From NCBI GenBank assembly GCA_028717465.1, contig JAQUNS010000022.1, positions 1 through 8,252 on the forward strand: DNA of 8,252 nucleotides, read 5' to 3'. Within the stretch, counting starts at the first letter, position 1; every line of letters begins with the position of its first letter. A program made the translations under genes and the position numbers. This DNA comes from Candidatus Omnitrophota bacterium (GTDB lineage: Bacteria; Omnitrophota; Gorgyraeia; Kaelpiales; Kaelpiaceae). The notes beneath the pieces are model-generated. The model did not search any database, was not told where the DNA came from, and saw only the letters and a list, made by a program, of their open reading frames with translations. Of the stretch, positions 1 through 6,927 are shown piece by piece.

Positions 1-1
1 G

Positions 2-3000
2 GATCAAGTAGAGCTTGGCGCTGTTTCAGAGTTGAAGCAGAAAGATGCTATCCTGATGCTGGTAGAGACTAAGAAGCCTTTTTTATGGCGCGTGAATGCG
101 TTTAACCATTATAACGGTGTTCAATGGAGCAAGCGCGGAAGCAGGCCGGCAGAGATTAAGATGGAAGGCAACAGGGTTAAGCTCAAGCCCTTGTATTTTA
201 GAAAAGAGCTGTTTGTGAAACTGCCGGCAGATAAATTCTACAATCATAAATTCTATATAAATAATTATGCTCAGGATTTCGTGGTCGGGGCATATCCTGT
301 TCTGGAGGTTAACGATATCAAGGTAAGCCAGGTAAAGATAGACCATTTTGAAAATATATATCTTGGAAGGCCGCTTAAGTCCGGAGACTATTATGAAATT
401 GTATCTATTGATAAAACCTACCCCAGTGATTATTTGAGATCTTTGCCCAGGCAGTATCCCCAGGAGATAATAGATCTCTATCTTCAGTTACCCGAAAATT
501 TTGGAAGAGAGATAATGGATTTAACCGAAAAGATACTTAAAAATATTCCTTCTAATATTTACGATGAGGTCGTGGCTATTAGAAATTATCTTACTAAAAA
601 CTGTAAATACAGCATAACAAATAAAGACAAAGCACCTACGTTAAAAGAATTTCTCTTGGATAAAAAAGACGGCGATTGCGAATACTTTGCAACTGCTATG
701 GCTTTGATGCTGAGATTTAGGAATATTCCGTCAAGATTGGTTATAGGATTTTCTGGCGGTGATTACGACGAGAGCAGAATGACATCTATCATTTATGCCA
801 GGCATGCCCATGCCTGGGTAGAGGTTTTTTTCCCGACCATAGGCTGGATACCGTGTGAAGCTACGCCCAGGGCCCTTTCCCAGGCCCAATGGGAGGATTC
901 GCCCAAGGTTCTAGTATTGAGGCCTGATCCGTTAAGAAAAGATAGTTCACAAGATACTCCCGGAATTGCACAGGATTCTTCTCAGGATGAGCCTAAGGCT
1001 CCTGAAAAAGAAATATCAAAAGAAGGTTCTGCCCAGGAAGAGCTTCTGCCGGGAGATTATTATTTTAAAGATAGGCTCTCCAAGCAGGAATGGCCCAAAG
1101 AAGAAATGATTTTTTCTCAGGATTTTTTCAAAGAAGATTCTGCTGCTGATGTTGAAGAAAAGCAGGCTGATTCCGGGCTTGTCCAACCGCAGGAGCAAAT
1201 AGATACAGGTAAAGTTCTGTTTGAAGATAGCCAGGCTAAAGAGCAGGAATTGCTGGCTCAGGAAAAGTTATCGGAAGGCATGGCTCCAGAAGAGAAAGAA
1301 CTTTTTTATAAGGAGCAAGCCCAGCCCTATCCGGCTGAAAAAGATGCTGTTATTCAGGATGTCCCCATAGAAGAGGAACAAGTTGAAGTCTTTGAAGATG
1401 TTGTTTTAGCAGAGGAAAAAGAGCAGTTAAAAGAAGATATTGGGCCGGAGGCGGAAAAATTTTCAAAAGAAGATACTGCTTTATTCAGCTCAGATATTAA
1501 GCCGCAAGAGGATATTTTAGATGCTCAGATAGCCGACATTGACGAATTAGAAGAGTTTAAGAAAGATGAAGCTTTCACTCAGCAGGATGCAGCCGGTGTA
1601 CCTGAGCCGGACTTTGAGCAGCAGGATGAACTCATTGAAGATGTTATTGCCAAAGCACCGCTAACTGCAGCTGAACCGGTTAAAGATGAAGCTTTCACTC
1701 AGCAGGATGCAGCCGGTGTGCCTGAGCCCGACTTTGAGCAGCAGGATGAGCGTGCCGAAGATCTTCCGGATAAAGCACCACTAACTGCAGTTGAGCCGGT
1801 TAAAGAGGACGAAAAGGTAGGCGATGTCCTAGAGCAAGATACAGGTACTGGCGAACAGGAGTTAGAAAAGCCGGTTCTCCCTGAACAGTATGCTGAAGAT
1901 AAAAAAGATCTGCCTTCTGCTGATATTTCAGCAGAACAGGAGGGCCTATCAGCTAAAACCCAAGATGAAGAAAAATTACTCAGCTCTTTAGAGAAAGAGA
2001 TCCAGGATACCGAGCCTTCAGGCGAGGATATTTTAAAGCCTGATGAAGAAAAAGATGTTTTAGCTGAAAGCCAGGCAATCCAGGCAGGTATTCCGCTTCA
2101 GGATGAAGTTATTCCTGTCGATGAAAAAACCGATGATTTGCTCCAACTGGATGAGGCAGGGCTGGGTTTAGAGGAGGCGGTTCCGGCCGTAGTTGTAAAA
2201 AAAGATGACATAGAAGATACTTCTGTATCAGAAAAGAAGTTTTCAGATGAAAAAGATATCGGTTTTTCCGATACAACAGAAGAGTATGCTGATATTGCAG
2301 AGCAAGGCATATCAGAAGATTTTGATCCTGAAACCTCATCCGATTTAGATCAAGACGTTGAAAGCGATTTTGTACTTGACGATGATTTAAGTCAAGAGGA
2401 AATTTCAGAAGGCCAGTTAGCAACTGATTTAAAGGCCGAAGATTTAAAGCAGTTGGTTTCTGGTATGCAGGATATGCAGGAAGAGGATGTTGTAGCAGAA
2501 GATGCCCAGAAGATATCAAAGATAGATGATGTTCCTTTTGCCTTTGAGGATGAAGTTGCCGCAGGGCTTAAAGATGATGGCACAGCTAAGGATACAGATA
2601 TCAAGCCTGAAGAAGTCTTAACAGAAGACCGGTTTTTAGAAAAGAGCTTATCTTTAGATGAAGATTTAGAGGGGCTTGTTCCAGATGATTTAAAATTAGC
2701 CAAAGAGCAGGATGTTTTAGACTCCCAGGAGACTGCCCTTGAAGGCGTGCTTGCCATTGAAGAATTACCTGATCAGGATATTGATTTATTGCTTCAATGG
2801 CTAAGAGATAAACTGAAAGAGTTTGTGTTTAATTTTTCTTACTATACCCAGAGAACTGTAGTCAGATTCATTAAAAGTATTCTAATAGGTGTAAAGGATT
2901 TTGTCTCTAATGTAGCACTTAATCTGATGGAGCATTTTAAGCAGCAGCGCAGATTTTACGGGCCTGTTCTTGCTGTCTTAGTGCTGTCGCTGTTAGCCTG

Positions 3001-3346
3001 GAACATGGTTAAAGATTTTATAAAAAAGAGAAGAGAACGGTCTAAAATACTCAAGTTGTTTTCCAGGAAAGTCTTAACAAAAGAAGAGATCCGGATAACA
3101 AATTTTTATTTACGTGCCCTTGAGCTGCTCTCTAAGGCAGGCTATAAAAGATTACCCAATCTTACTCCCAGGGAATTTTCTCGCAACTTGGTATCTAAGG
3201 GCATTAGGATAGCAAAAGATTTCTCCTATCTAACGGAGATGTTTTACAGGATAAGCTTCGGCAAGATAGCCTTAGAGCCTTTCGAGCTCAAAAGAGTAAA
3301 TGAGATTTCCGACTCAATAAAAGAGTGGGTTAGAGAAAGCAGGTAA
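2..3346 (+). CDS. TgpA-like membrane transglutaminase with giant acidic linker (5' partial)
   Basis: The frame is open from the window edge (DQVELGAVSE...), so the true start and expected N-terminal membrane helices lie upstream. Residues here are numbered from the in-frame TTG at position 32, giving 1104 residues. The opening matches the extracytoplasmic segment of TgpA/DUF3488 proteins. The transglutaminase core (about 150-285) has GDCEYFATAM with nucleophile Cys216, HAHAW with His260, and GWIPCEATP, where Glu276 takes the third catalytic position often held by Asp. Residues about 300-915 are acidic low complexity. An amphipathic stretch (about 922-970) leads to one transmembrane helix (about 975-993, FYGPVLAVLVLSLLAW). 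Then come KKRRER, which predicts a cytoplasmic C-terminus, and a DUF4129-like domain (about 1005-1104). Known TgpA-like proteins are around 650-750 residues, so the excess length is the linker. Family genes often sit beside MoxR ATPase and DUF58 genes, which would be upstream. The family is confident; the substrate is unknown, and a protease-like rather than cross-linking activity is possible. Confidence 0.88.
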   Translation, partial: DQVELGAVSELKQKDAILMLVETKKPFLWRVNAFNHYNGVQWSKRGSRPAEIKMEGNRVKLKPLYFRKELFVKLPADKFYNHKFYINNYAQDFVVGAYPVLEVNDIKVSQVKIDHFENIYLGRPLKSGDYYEIVSIDKTYPSDYLRSLPRQYPQEIIDLYLQLPENFGREIMDLTEKILKNIPSNIYDEVVAIRNYLTKNCKYSITNKDKAPTLKEFLLDKKDGDCEYFATAMALMLRFRNIPSRLVIGFSGGDYDESRMTSIIYARHAHAWVEVFFPTIGWIPCEATPRALSQAQWEDSPKVLVLRPDPLRKDSSQDTPGIAQDSSQDEPKAPEKEISKEGSAQEELLPGDYYFKDRLSKQEWPKEEMIFSQDFFKEDSAADVEEKQADSGLVQPQEQIDTGKVLFEDSQAKEQELLAQEKLSEGMAPEEKELFYKEQAQPYPAEKDAVIQDVPIEEEQVEVFEDVVLAEEKEQLKEDIGPEAEKFSKEDTALFSSDIKPQEDILDAQIADIDELEEFKKDEAFTQQDAAGVPEPDFEQQDELIEDVIAKAPLTAAEPVKDEAFTQQDAAGVPEPDFEQQDERAEDLPDKAPLTAVEPVKEDEKVGDVLEQDTGTGEQELEKPVLPEQYAEDKKDLPSADISAEQEGLSAKTQDEEKLLSSLEKEIQDTEPSGEDILKPDEEKDVLAESQAIQAGIPLQDEVIPVDEKTDDLLQLDEAGLGLEEAVPAVVVKKDDIEDTSVSEKKFSDEKDIGFSDTTEEYADIAEQGISEDFDPETSSDLDQDVESDFVLDDDLSQEEISEGQLATDLKAEDLKQLVSGMQDMQEEDVVAEDAQKISKIDDVPFAFEDEVAAGLKDDGTAKDTDIKPEEVLTEDRFLEKSLSLDEDLEGLVPDDLKLAKEQDVLDSQETALEGVLAIEELPDQDIDLLLQWLRDKLKEFVFNFSYYTQRTVVRFIKSILIGVKDFVSNVALNLMEHFKQQRRFYGPVLAVLVLSLLAWNMVKDFIKKRRERSKILKLFSRKVLTKEEIRITNFYLRALELLSKAGYKRLPNLTPREFSRNLVSKGIRIAKDFSYLTEMFYRISFGKIALEPFELKRVNEISDSIKEWVRESR
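920..2790 (+). other. Acidic low-complexity linker region inside the transglutaminase gene
   Basis: This stretch encodes about 620 residues between the transglutaminase core and the C-terminal membrane helix. It is dominated by Asp, Glu, Gln, Lys, Ala, Ser and Leu, with recurrent short words such as SSQD, KEDxA and EEDV. Reading it by eye I find no Asn, His or Cys, one Trp (354, near its start) and very few Arg. The coding strand is purine-rich because GAT, GAA, GAG and AAA codons dominate. By TgpA topology it should lie outside the cytoplasmic membrane, so a disordered spacer or stalk is the likeliest role; this is inference. The long minus-strand open frames over it are compositional shadows. 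Confidence 0.75.
1562..1801 (+). repeat. 120-bp in-frame tandem duplication (2 copies)
   Basis: Two adjacent 120-bp units (1562-1681 and 1682-1801) each encode 40 residues beginning KDEAFTQQDAAGVPEPDFEQ and ending APLTAxEPV. Manual alignment gives 103 of 120 identical bases and 34 of 40 identical residues. The first 38 bases are identical, and most differences cluster in the second half, where several change the amino acid. The similarity fades a few bases after 1801 (TAAAGA). The unit length is a multiple of three, so the reading frame is kept. This looks like a fairly recent internal duplication that lengthened the acidic linker. Confidence 0.9.
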
Positions 3347-3396
3347 TCCAGCCCGTATTTTTGTAAATTATTATCTCCTCTCTTGCTTCTTATATC

Positions 3397-3452
3397 TATC
3401 TGTTTGCTTTTCACTGTTCACTGTTTACTGTTTTCTGTTTACTGTTTTAACG
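3397..3452. repeat. 7-bp intergenic tandem repeat, consensus TTACTGT
   Basis: Five in-phase heptamers run from 3411 to 3445: TCACTGT, TCACTGT, TTACTGT, TTTCTGT, TTACTGT. Degenerate copies in the same phase flank them (TATCTGT and TTGCTTT before, TTTAACG after). On the other strand the unit reads ACAGTAA or ACAGTGA. The array lies between the end of the transglutaminase gene and the hom promoter and has no dyad symmetry, so it is not a hairpin terminator. Short heptameric arrays of this kind occur in intergenic DNA of several bacterial groups. Its function here is unknown. Confidence 0.75.
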
Positions 3453-3488
3453 TCTTTATTTTTTTTCATATACTGCTTATAACATCTC

Positions 3489-3497
3489 TGGTATAAT
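3489..3497 (+). promoter_or_regulatory. Extended -10 promoter for hom operon
   Basis: TGGTATAAT is a perfect TATAAT box (3492-3497) preceded by the TG dinucleotide of an extended -10 element. No good TTGACA-like -35 is visible at 16-18 bases upstream, which fits extended -10 promoters that tolerate a weak -35. Transcription would start near 3503-3505, about 20 bases before the hom ATG. It probably drives hom-thrC and perhaps recA and the protease gene. Confidence 0.65.
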
Positions 3498-3508
3498 CTA
3501 CAAATTAC

Positions 3509-3514
3509 AAAGGG
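3509..3514 (+). promoter_or_regulatory. Ribosome binding site of hom
   Basis: AAAGGG lies 8 bases before the ATG at 3523. It is a moderate Shine-Dalgarno match and supports this start, which also places the GFGTIG nucleotide-binding loop at the expected distance from the N-terminus. Confidence 0.55.
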
Positions 3515-3522
3515 CTGAAAAT

Positions 3523-4806
3523 ATGGATGTTATAAGAATAGGACTTATCGGTTTTGGCACTATCGGAAGCGCGGTTGCAGATTATCTTCTTAATAATTCT
3601 TCTTATCTTAAAAAAAAGACCGGAGCTGATTTTAAACTTGTAAAAATTGCAGAGAAAGAGAGAAGAAAAGTATCTTCCCGCTATAAAGGCCTGTTGGTTT
3701 CAAGGGCAGAAGATATCATTGACGATCCCGATATAAATGTTGTCATTGAACTTATCGGGGGGATAATGCCGGCCAAAAGCTACATATTAAAGTCTTTTGC
3801 TCACAAAAAACACGTAATAACTGCTAACAAAGCTCTGCTGGCCGAATTTGGGAGCGATCTTTTGTGCGCTTCCAAGGATAATAACGTTACTTTCAGGTTC
3901 GAAGCTGCTGTTTGCGGAGGCGTTCCGATAATAAGCGGCTTAAGCGAATCTCTTGTGGCAAATGAAATAAAGTCTGTACTCGGCATCGTAAACGGCACCT
4001 CTAATTATATTCTGACTGTTATGGAAAGAGAGGGCATCTCTATGAGAGAAGCCTTAAAAATTGCCCAGAAAAAAGGTTATGCCGAGAGAGACCCTTATCT
4101 GGATTTAGAGGGAGTCGATTCTGCCCACAAACTGGCTGTTTTAGTCAACCTGGCATTTGGTTTTTACCCAAAATTCAGCGATATATACTATGAAGGCATC
4201 ACTTCAATATCTAACCTGGATATTAAGTATGCTTTAGAGCTAGGCTACAGGATAAAACTTTTAGCTGTGGCTAAGAGGTCAACCGGTAATTCGATAGAGG
4301 CCCGCGTCCATCCTACCTTACTGCCTTTGGACCATATACTATCTTCGGTAAGAGGAGTATACAATGCCGTGCATATTGAGGGGAGCCTGGCCGGAAAACT
4401 GCTTTTTCACGGAAAAGGAGCCGGTAAAAATCCCACTGCTTCTGCGGTTATAGCGGATCTTGTGAATATAGCTGAGCACTTAGGCCGTAAGGATTACATA
4501 AACCGTATCGCCCGTGATTCCCGCATAAAAGGGTTAAGGAATATCAGCGAAATAAGCTCCAGATACTATCTCAGATTTATGGCTGTAGATAGGCCCGGAG
4601 TTCTGGCAAATATTTCAGGTATATTGGGCAGGCATAATATAAGCATAGCCAGCGTTACTCAGAAAGAAAAAGGGCGGGCACGTTCTGTACCTATTGTTAT
4701 GATGACACATGAGGCTAATGAGATGGATATGAAAAAAGCCATGGCCAAAACCCAAAAGCTAAAGGCGATAACCAAAAAACCTATCTGGATAAGAGTGGAA
4801 GGATGA
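3523..4806 (+). CDS. hom: Homoserine dehydrogenase
   Basis: This enzyme reduces L-aspartate 4-semialdehyde to L-homoserine with NAD(P)H in the cytoplasm, at the branch to threonine and methionine. The 427-residue protein is the usual length for the monofunctional form with a C-terminal ACT domain. The Rossmann loop GFGTIG is at residues 10-15. ANKALLAEFG carries Lys103. GIVNGTSN (154-161) is the family signature. The segment AERDPYLDLEGVDSAHKL gives Glu188, Asp194, Asp199 and Lys203, matching the spacing of the catalytic residues in characterised homoserine dehydrogenases. An ACT domain begins near residue 347 (RYYLRFMAVDRPGVLANISG), suggesting feedback control by threonine, as in relatives. 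It is the first gene after the 3489 promoter, and its stop overlaps the thrC start by four bases (ATGA). No aspartokinase domain is fused. Confidence 0.97.
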   Translation: MDVIRIGLIGFGTIGSAVADYLLNNSSYLKKKTGADFKLVKIAEKERRKVSSRYKGLLVSRAEDIIDDPDINVVIELIGGIMPAKSYILKSFAHKKHVITANKALLAEFGSDLLCASKDNNVTFRFEAAVCGGVPIISGLSESLVANEIKSVLGIVNGTSNYILTVMEREGISMREALKIAQKKGYAERDPYLDLEGVDSAHKLAVLVNLAFGFYPKFSDIYYEGITSISNLDIKYALELGYRIKLLAVAKRSTGNSIEARVHPTLLPLDHILSSVRGVYNAVHIEGSLAGKLLFHGKGAGKNPTASAVIADLVNIAEHLGRKDYINRIARDSRIKGLRNISEISSRYYLRFMAVDRPGVLANISGILGRHNISIASVTQKEKGRARSVPIVMMTHEANEMDMKKAMAKTQKLKAITKKPIWIRVEG

Positions 4807-5864
4807 AATGGCAGGGCATAATAAATCAATACAGGGATTTTTTGCCGGTTAATGACAATACGCCTGTAGTAACGCTTCAGGAAGGGAATACCCCTCTTAT
4901 TTACTCCTGTTTTTTATCTAATTATCTGGGTAAAGATTCCTCGGTTTACCTTAAATTTGAAGGAGCCAATCCGACAGGGTCTTTTAAAGACAGAGGTATG
5001 ACTTTAGCTATCTCTAAAGCTCTGGAAAGCAAAAGCAAGGCTGTTATCTGCGCTTCAACCGGAAATACTTCTGCTTCTGCCGCTGCTTACTCTGCCAAGT
5101 CAGGGCTAAAATGTATTGTTCTTCTTCCTAAAGGCGCAATAGCGAAGGGTAAACTGACTCAGGCTATTTCGCACGGATCTGTTGTAATTGCAGTAGACGG
5201 AAATTTTGACGACTGCCTGGAGATTGTTAAAGAAATAACCAAAAGATACCCCATAACCTTAGTCAATTCACTCAATCCTTATAGAATAGAGGGCCAGAAA
5301 ACTGGCGCTTTTGAAATATGCGATTTTTTAAACTCTGCCCCTGATTTTCATTTTATACCGGTTGGCAATGCCGGAAATATTACGGCTTACTGGAAAGGCT
5401 ATAAAGAATATTATCAAAACAAAAAAATAACCAAATTGCCTAAAATGTTTGGTTTCCAGGCCGAAGGATCCGCTCCGATAGTCAATGGTTTTCCGGTAAA
5501 GAACCCCCAGACTTTAGCCACAGCTATTAGAATAGGAAATCCTGCTTCCTGGAAACAGGCTCAGCAGGCTAAAGATGAGTCTGGAGGCGGCATATTTGCT
5601 GTGACAGATAAAGAGATACTTTGTGCCTATAAGATGCTTGCCCAGAGAGACGGTATTTTTGTGGAACCGGCTTCTGCCGCTTCTGTTGCCGGCCTGCTTA
5701 AAATGACAGAGCAGGGCTTCTTTAAAAATTACAGCCGAATCAGTATAGTCTGTATATTGACAGGGCATGGCTTAAAGGACCCCGATATTGCCATGAAAGA
5801 AGCGCAAGAACCTGTCGTAGTAGCCGCTGATATAGATAAAGTTTTAGAAGCAGCCGGTATTTGA
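4803..5864 (+). CDS. thrC: Threonine synthase
   Basis: This PLP-dependent enzyme converts O-phospho-L-homoserine to L-threonine and phosphate in the cytoplasm. The 353-residue protein belongs to the short class of threonine synthases. The N-terminus WQGIINQYRDFLPV and EGNTPL are family hallmarks. GSFKDRGM holds the PLP-binding Lys62. STGNTSAS (85-92) binds the cofactor/substrate region, and the glycine-rich loop GNAGN (188-192) holds the PLP phosphate. The ATG at 4803 overlaps the hom stop (ATGA), implying translational coupling; the upstream GGAAGG abuts the start, so reinitiation by ribosomes leaving hom is likely. The nearby ATG at 4808 is out of frame. No homoserine kinase gene follows, so thrB must lie elsewhere or be replaced by another phosphohomoserine source. 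Confidence 0.97.
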   Translation: MKWQGIINQYRDFLPVNDNTPVVTLQEGNTPLIYSCFLSNYLGKDSSVYLKFEGANPTGSFKDRGMTLAISKALESKSKAVICASTGNTSASAAAYSAKSGLKCIVLLPKGAIAKGKLTQAISHGSVVIAVDGNFDDCLEIVKEITKRYPITLVNSLNPYRIEGQKTGAFEICDFLNSAPDFHFIPVGNAGNITAYWKGYKEYYQNKKITKLPKMFGFQAEGSAPIVNGFPVKNPQTLATAIRIGNPASWKQAQQAKDESGGGIFAVTDKEILCAYKMLAQRDGIFVEPASAASVAGLLKMTEQGFFKNYSRISIVCILTGHGLKDPDIAMKEAQEPVVVAADIDKVLEAAGI

Positions 5865-5882
5865 TTTAGACAAAGAGCAACC

Positions 5883-5890
5883 AGGAGGTG
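5883..5890 (+). promoter_or_regulatory. Strong ribosome binding site of recA
   Basis: AGGAGGTG is a near-perfect anti-16S match ending just before the ATG at 5895 (6 bases after AGGAGG). It fixes the recA start and suggests efficient translation independent of thrC. Confidence 0.8.
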
Positions 5891-5894
5891 TGTT

Positions 5895-6911
5895 ATGGCC
5901 AAGGCCGAAAATGTTCAAAAAAAAGATGTTCAGGATTCCGGCAAGCTCAAAGCACTGGATATAGCATTGTCGCAAATAGAAAAAGAGTTCGGCAAAGGCT
6001 CTATTATGAGGTTGGGCGAAGCCAATAAGGTTAATATACCCGCGATTCCTACTGGAGCTTTAACGCTGGATTATGCTTTAGGCATAGGCGGCGTGCCCAG
6101 AGGAAGAATAGTAGAAATATACGGGCCGGAGTCAGGCGGTAAGACTACGCTGGCATTGAATATTATATCAGAGGCTCAAAGCGGCGGCGGTATAGCGGCT
6201 TTTATAGATGCTGAGCATGCGCTTGATCCGACTTATGCCAGCAAAATAGGGGTTAATTTAGATGATTTGCTTATCTCTCAACCTGATACCGGAGAACAGG
6301 CTCTTGAGATAGCAGAGCACCTGGTCAGGTCTAATGCCGTTGATATAATAGTAGTAGATTCTGTTGCTGCGCTGGTGCCTAGGGCTGAAATAGAGGGCGA
6401 TATGGGCGATAGTTTCGTAGGTTTGCAGGCACGCTTAATGTCTCAGGCTATGAGAAAACTCACTGCTGCAATAAGCAAATCCAAGACTTGCGTTATATTT
6501 ATCAACCAGCTAAGAGAGAAGATAGGAGTTATGTTTGGTAACCCGGAAACTACGCCAGGAGGCCGGGCTTTAAAATTTTACTCTTCTATCAGAATTGAAG
6601 TCAGAAGGTCCGGAGCAATAACTTCCGGCGAACAGACAATCGGCAGTAAGGTGCGCGCAAAAATAGTTAAAAATAAAGTAGCCCCGCCGTTTAAAGTGGC
6701 AGAGTTTGATATTATTTACGAAGAAGGCATATCTTATGAGGGCAGCTTAATAGATTTGGGTACAGAGCTTGGCGTAATATCTAAATCCGGAAGCTGGATT
6801 TCATATCAGGAAGAGAAAATAGGCCAAGGCAGAGACAATGCCAGGGTTTTCTTGAAAGAGAACCCCAAAATAGCAAAAGATATAGAAAAAGAAATTAGAT
6901 CAAGGATTTAG
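5895..6911 (+). CDS. recA: Recombinase RecA
   Basis: RecA forms ATP-dependent filaments on single-stranded DNA, carries out strand exchange, and promotes LexA-type self-cleavage where such a repressor exists. The 338-residue protein shows [14 protein letters not shown] near the N-terminus, Walker A GPESGGKT (77-84, Lys83), IDAEHALDP with catalytic Glu107, Walker B IIVVDS with Asp155, and the L1/L2 region up to [26 protein letters not shown]. These residues sit 11 positions later than in E. coli because of a longer N-terminus. The second Ser of the common GPESSGKT is Gly here, a variant known in Deinococcus-Thermus. The C-terminus ends at EIRSRI, without the long acidic tail of E. coli RecA. 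It lies 30 bases after thrC and 16 before the protease gene. No LexA-like operator or separate promoter is apparent upstream. Confidence 0.98.
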   Translation: MAKAENVQKKDVQDSGKLKALDIALSQIEKEFGKGSIMRLGEANKVNIPAIPTGALTLDYALGIGGVPRGRIVEIYGPESGGKTTLALNIISEAQSGGGIAAFIDAEHALDPTYASKIGVNLDDLLISQPDTGEQALEIAEHLVRSNAVDIIVVDSVAALVPRAEIEGDMGDSFVGLQARLMSQAMRKLTAAISKSKTCVIFINQLREKIGVMFGNPETTPGGRALKFYSSIRIEVRRSGAITSGEQTIGSKVRAKIVKNKVAPPFKVAEFDIIYEEGISYEGSLIDLGTELGVISKSGSWISYQEEKIGQGRDNARVFLKENPKIAKDIEKEIRSRI

Positions 6912-6913
6912 CA

Positions 6914-6919
6914 AGGAGG
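6914..6919 (+). promoter_or_regulatory. Strong ribosome binding site of the HtrA-like gene
   Basis: AGGAGG lies 8 bases before the ATG at 6928, just after the recA stop. It decides the start of the downstream gene and places a hydrophobic signal/anchor segment at the extreme N-terminus, as expected for this family. Confidence 0.8.
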
Positions 6920-6927
6920 CTGTTGTT

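Larger units (their letters stand above)
3347..3522. other. Intergenic region between transglutaminase gene and hom
   Basis: This is the only gap larger than about 30 bases. It holds a pyrimidine-rich stretch, the heptamer array, a T-rich run (about 3456-3466) and the hom promoter. I see no tRNA, no riboswitch-like structure and no convincing stem-loop terminator for the upstream gene. The predicted hom leader is only about 20 bases, too short for a T-box or a threonine attenuator downstream of the promoter. Confidence 0.6.

Noticed and set aside
32..34. TTG as the true start of the transglutaminase gene
   Set aside because: The frame is open upstream to the window edge with family-like sequence, no ribosome site precedes the TTG, and the expected N-terminal membrane helices are missing, so the gene must begin outside the window.
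2109..2757. Minus-strand open frames of 121 and 136 residues across the acidic linker
   Set aside because: They are complements of GAT/GAA/AAA-rich codons, giving Ser/Leu/Phe-rich sequences with no family motifs, and the plus-strand gene is certain here.
3397..3452. CRISPR array
   Set aside because: The 7-bp units are directly adjacent, with no spacers and no cas genes nearby.
3440..3470. Rho-independent terminator after the transglutaminase gene
   Set aside because: There is a T-rich run but no GC-rich stem-loop in front of it.
5820..5894. Separate recA promoter in the thrC 3' end
   Set aside because: TATAGAT near 5831 resembles a -10 box, but no matching -35 or TG extension is present, so the evidence is too weak.
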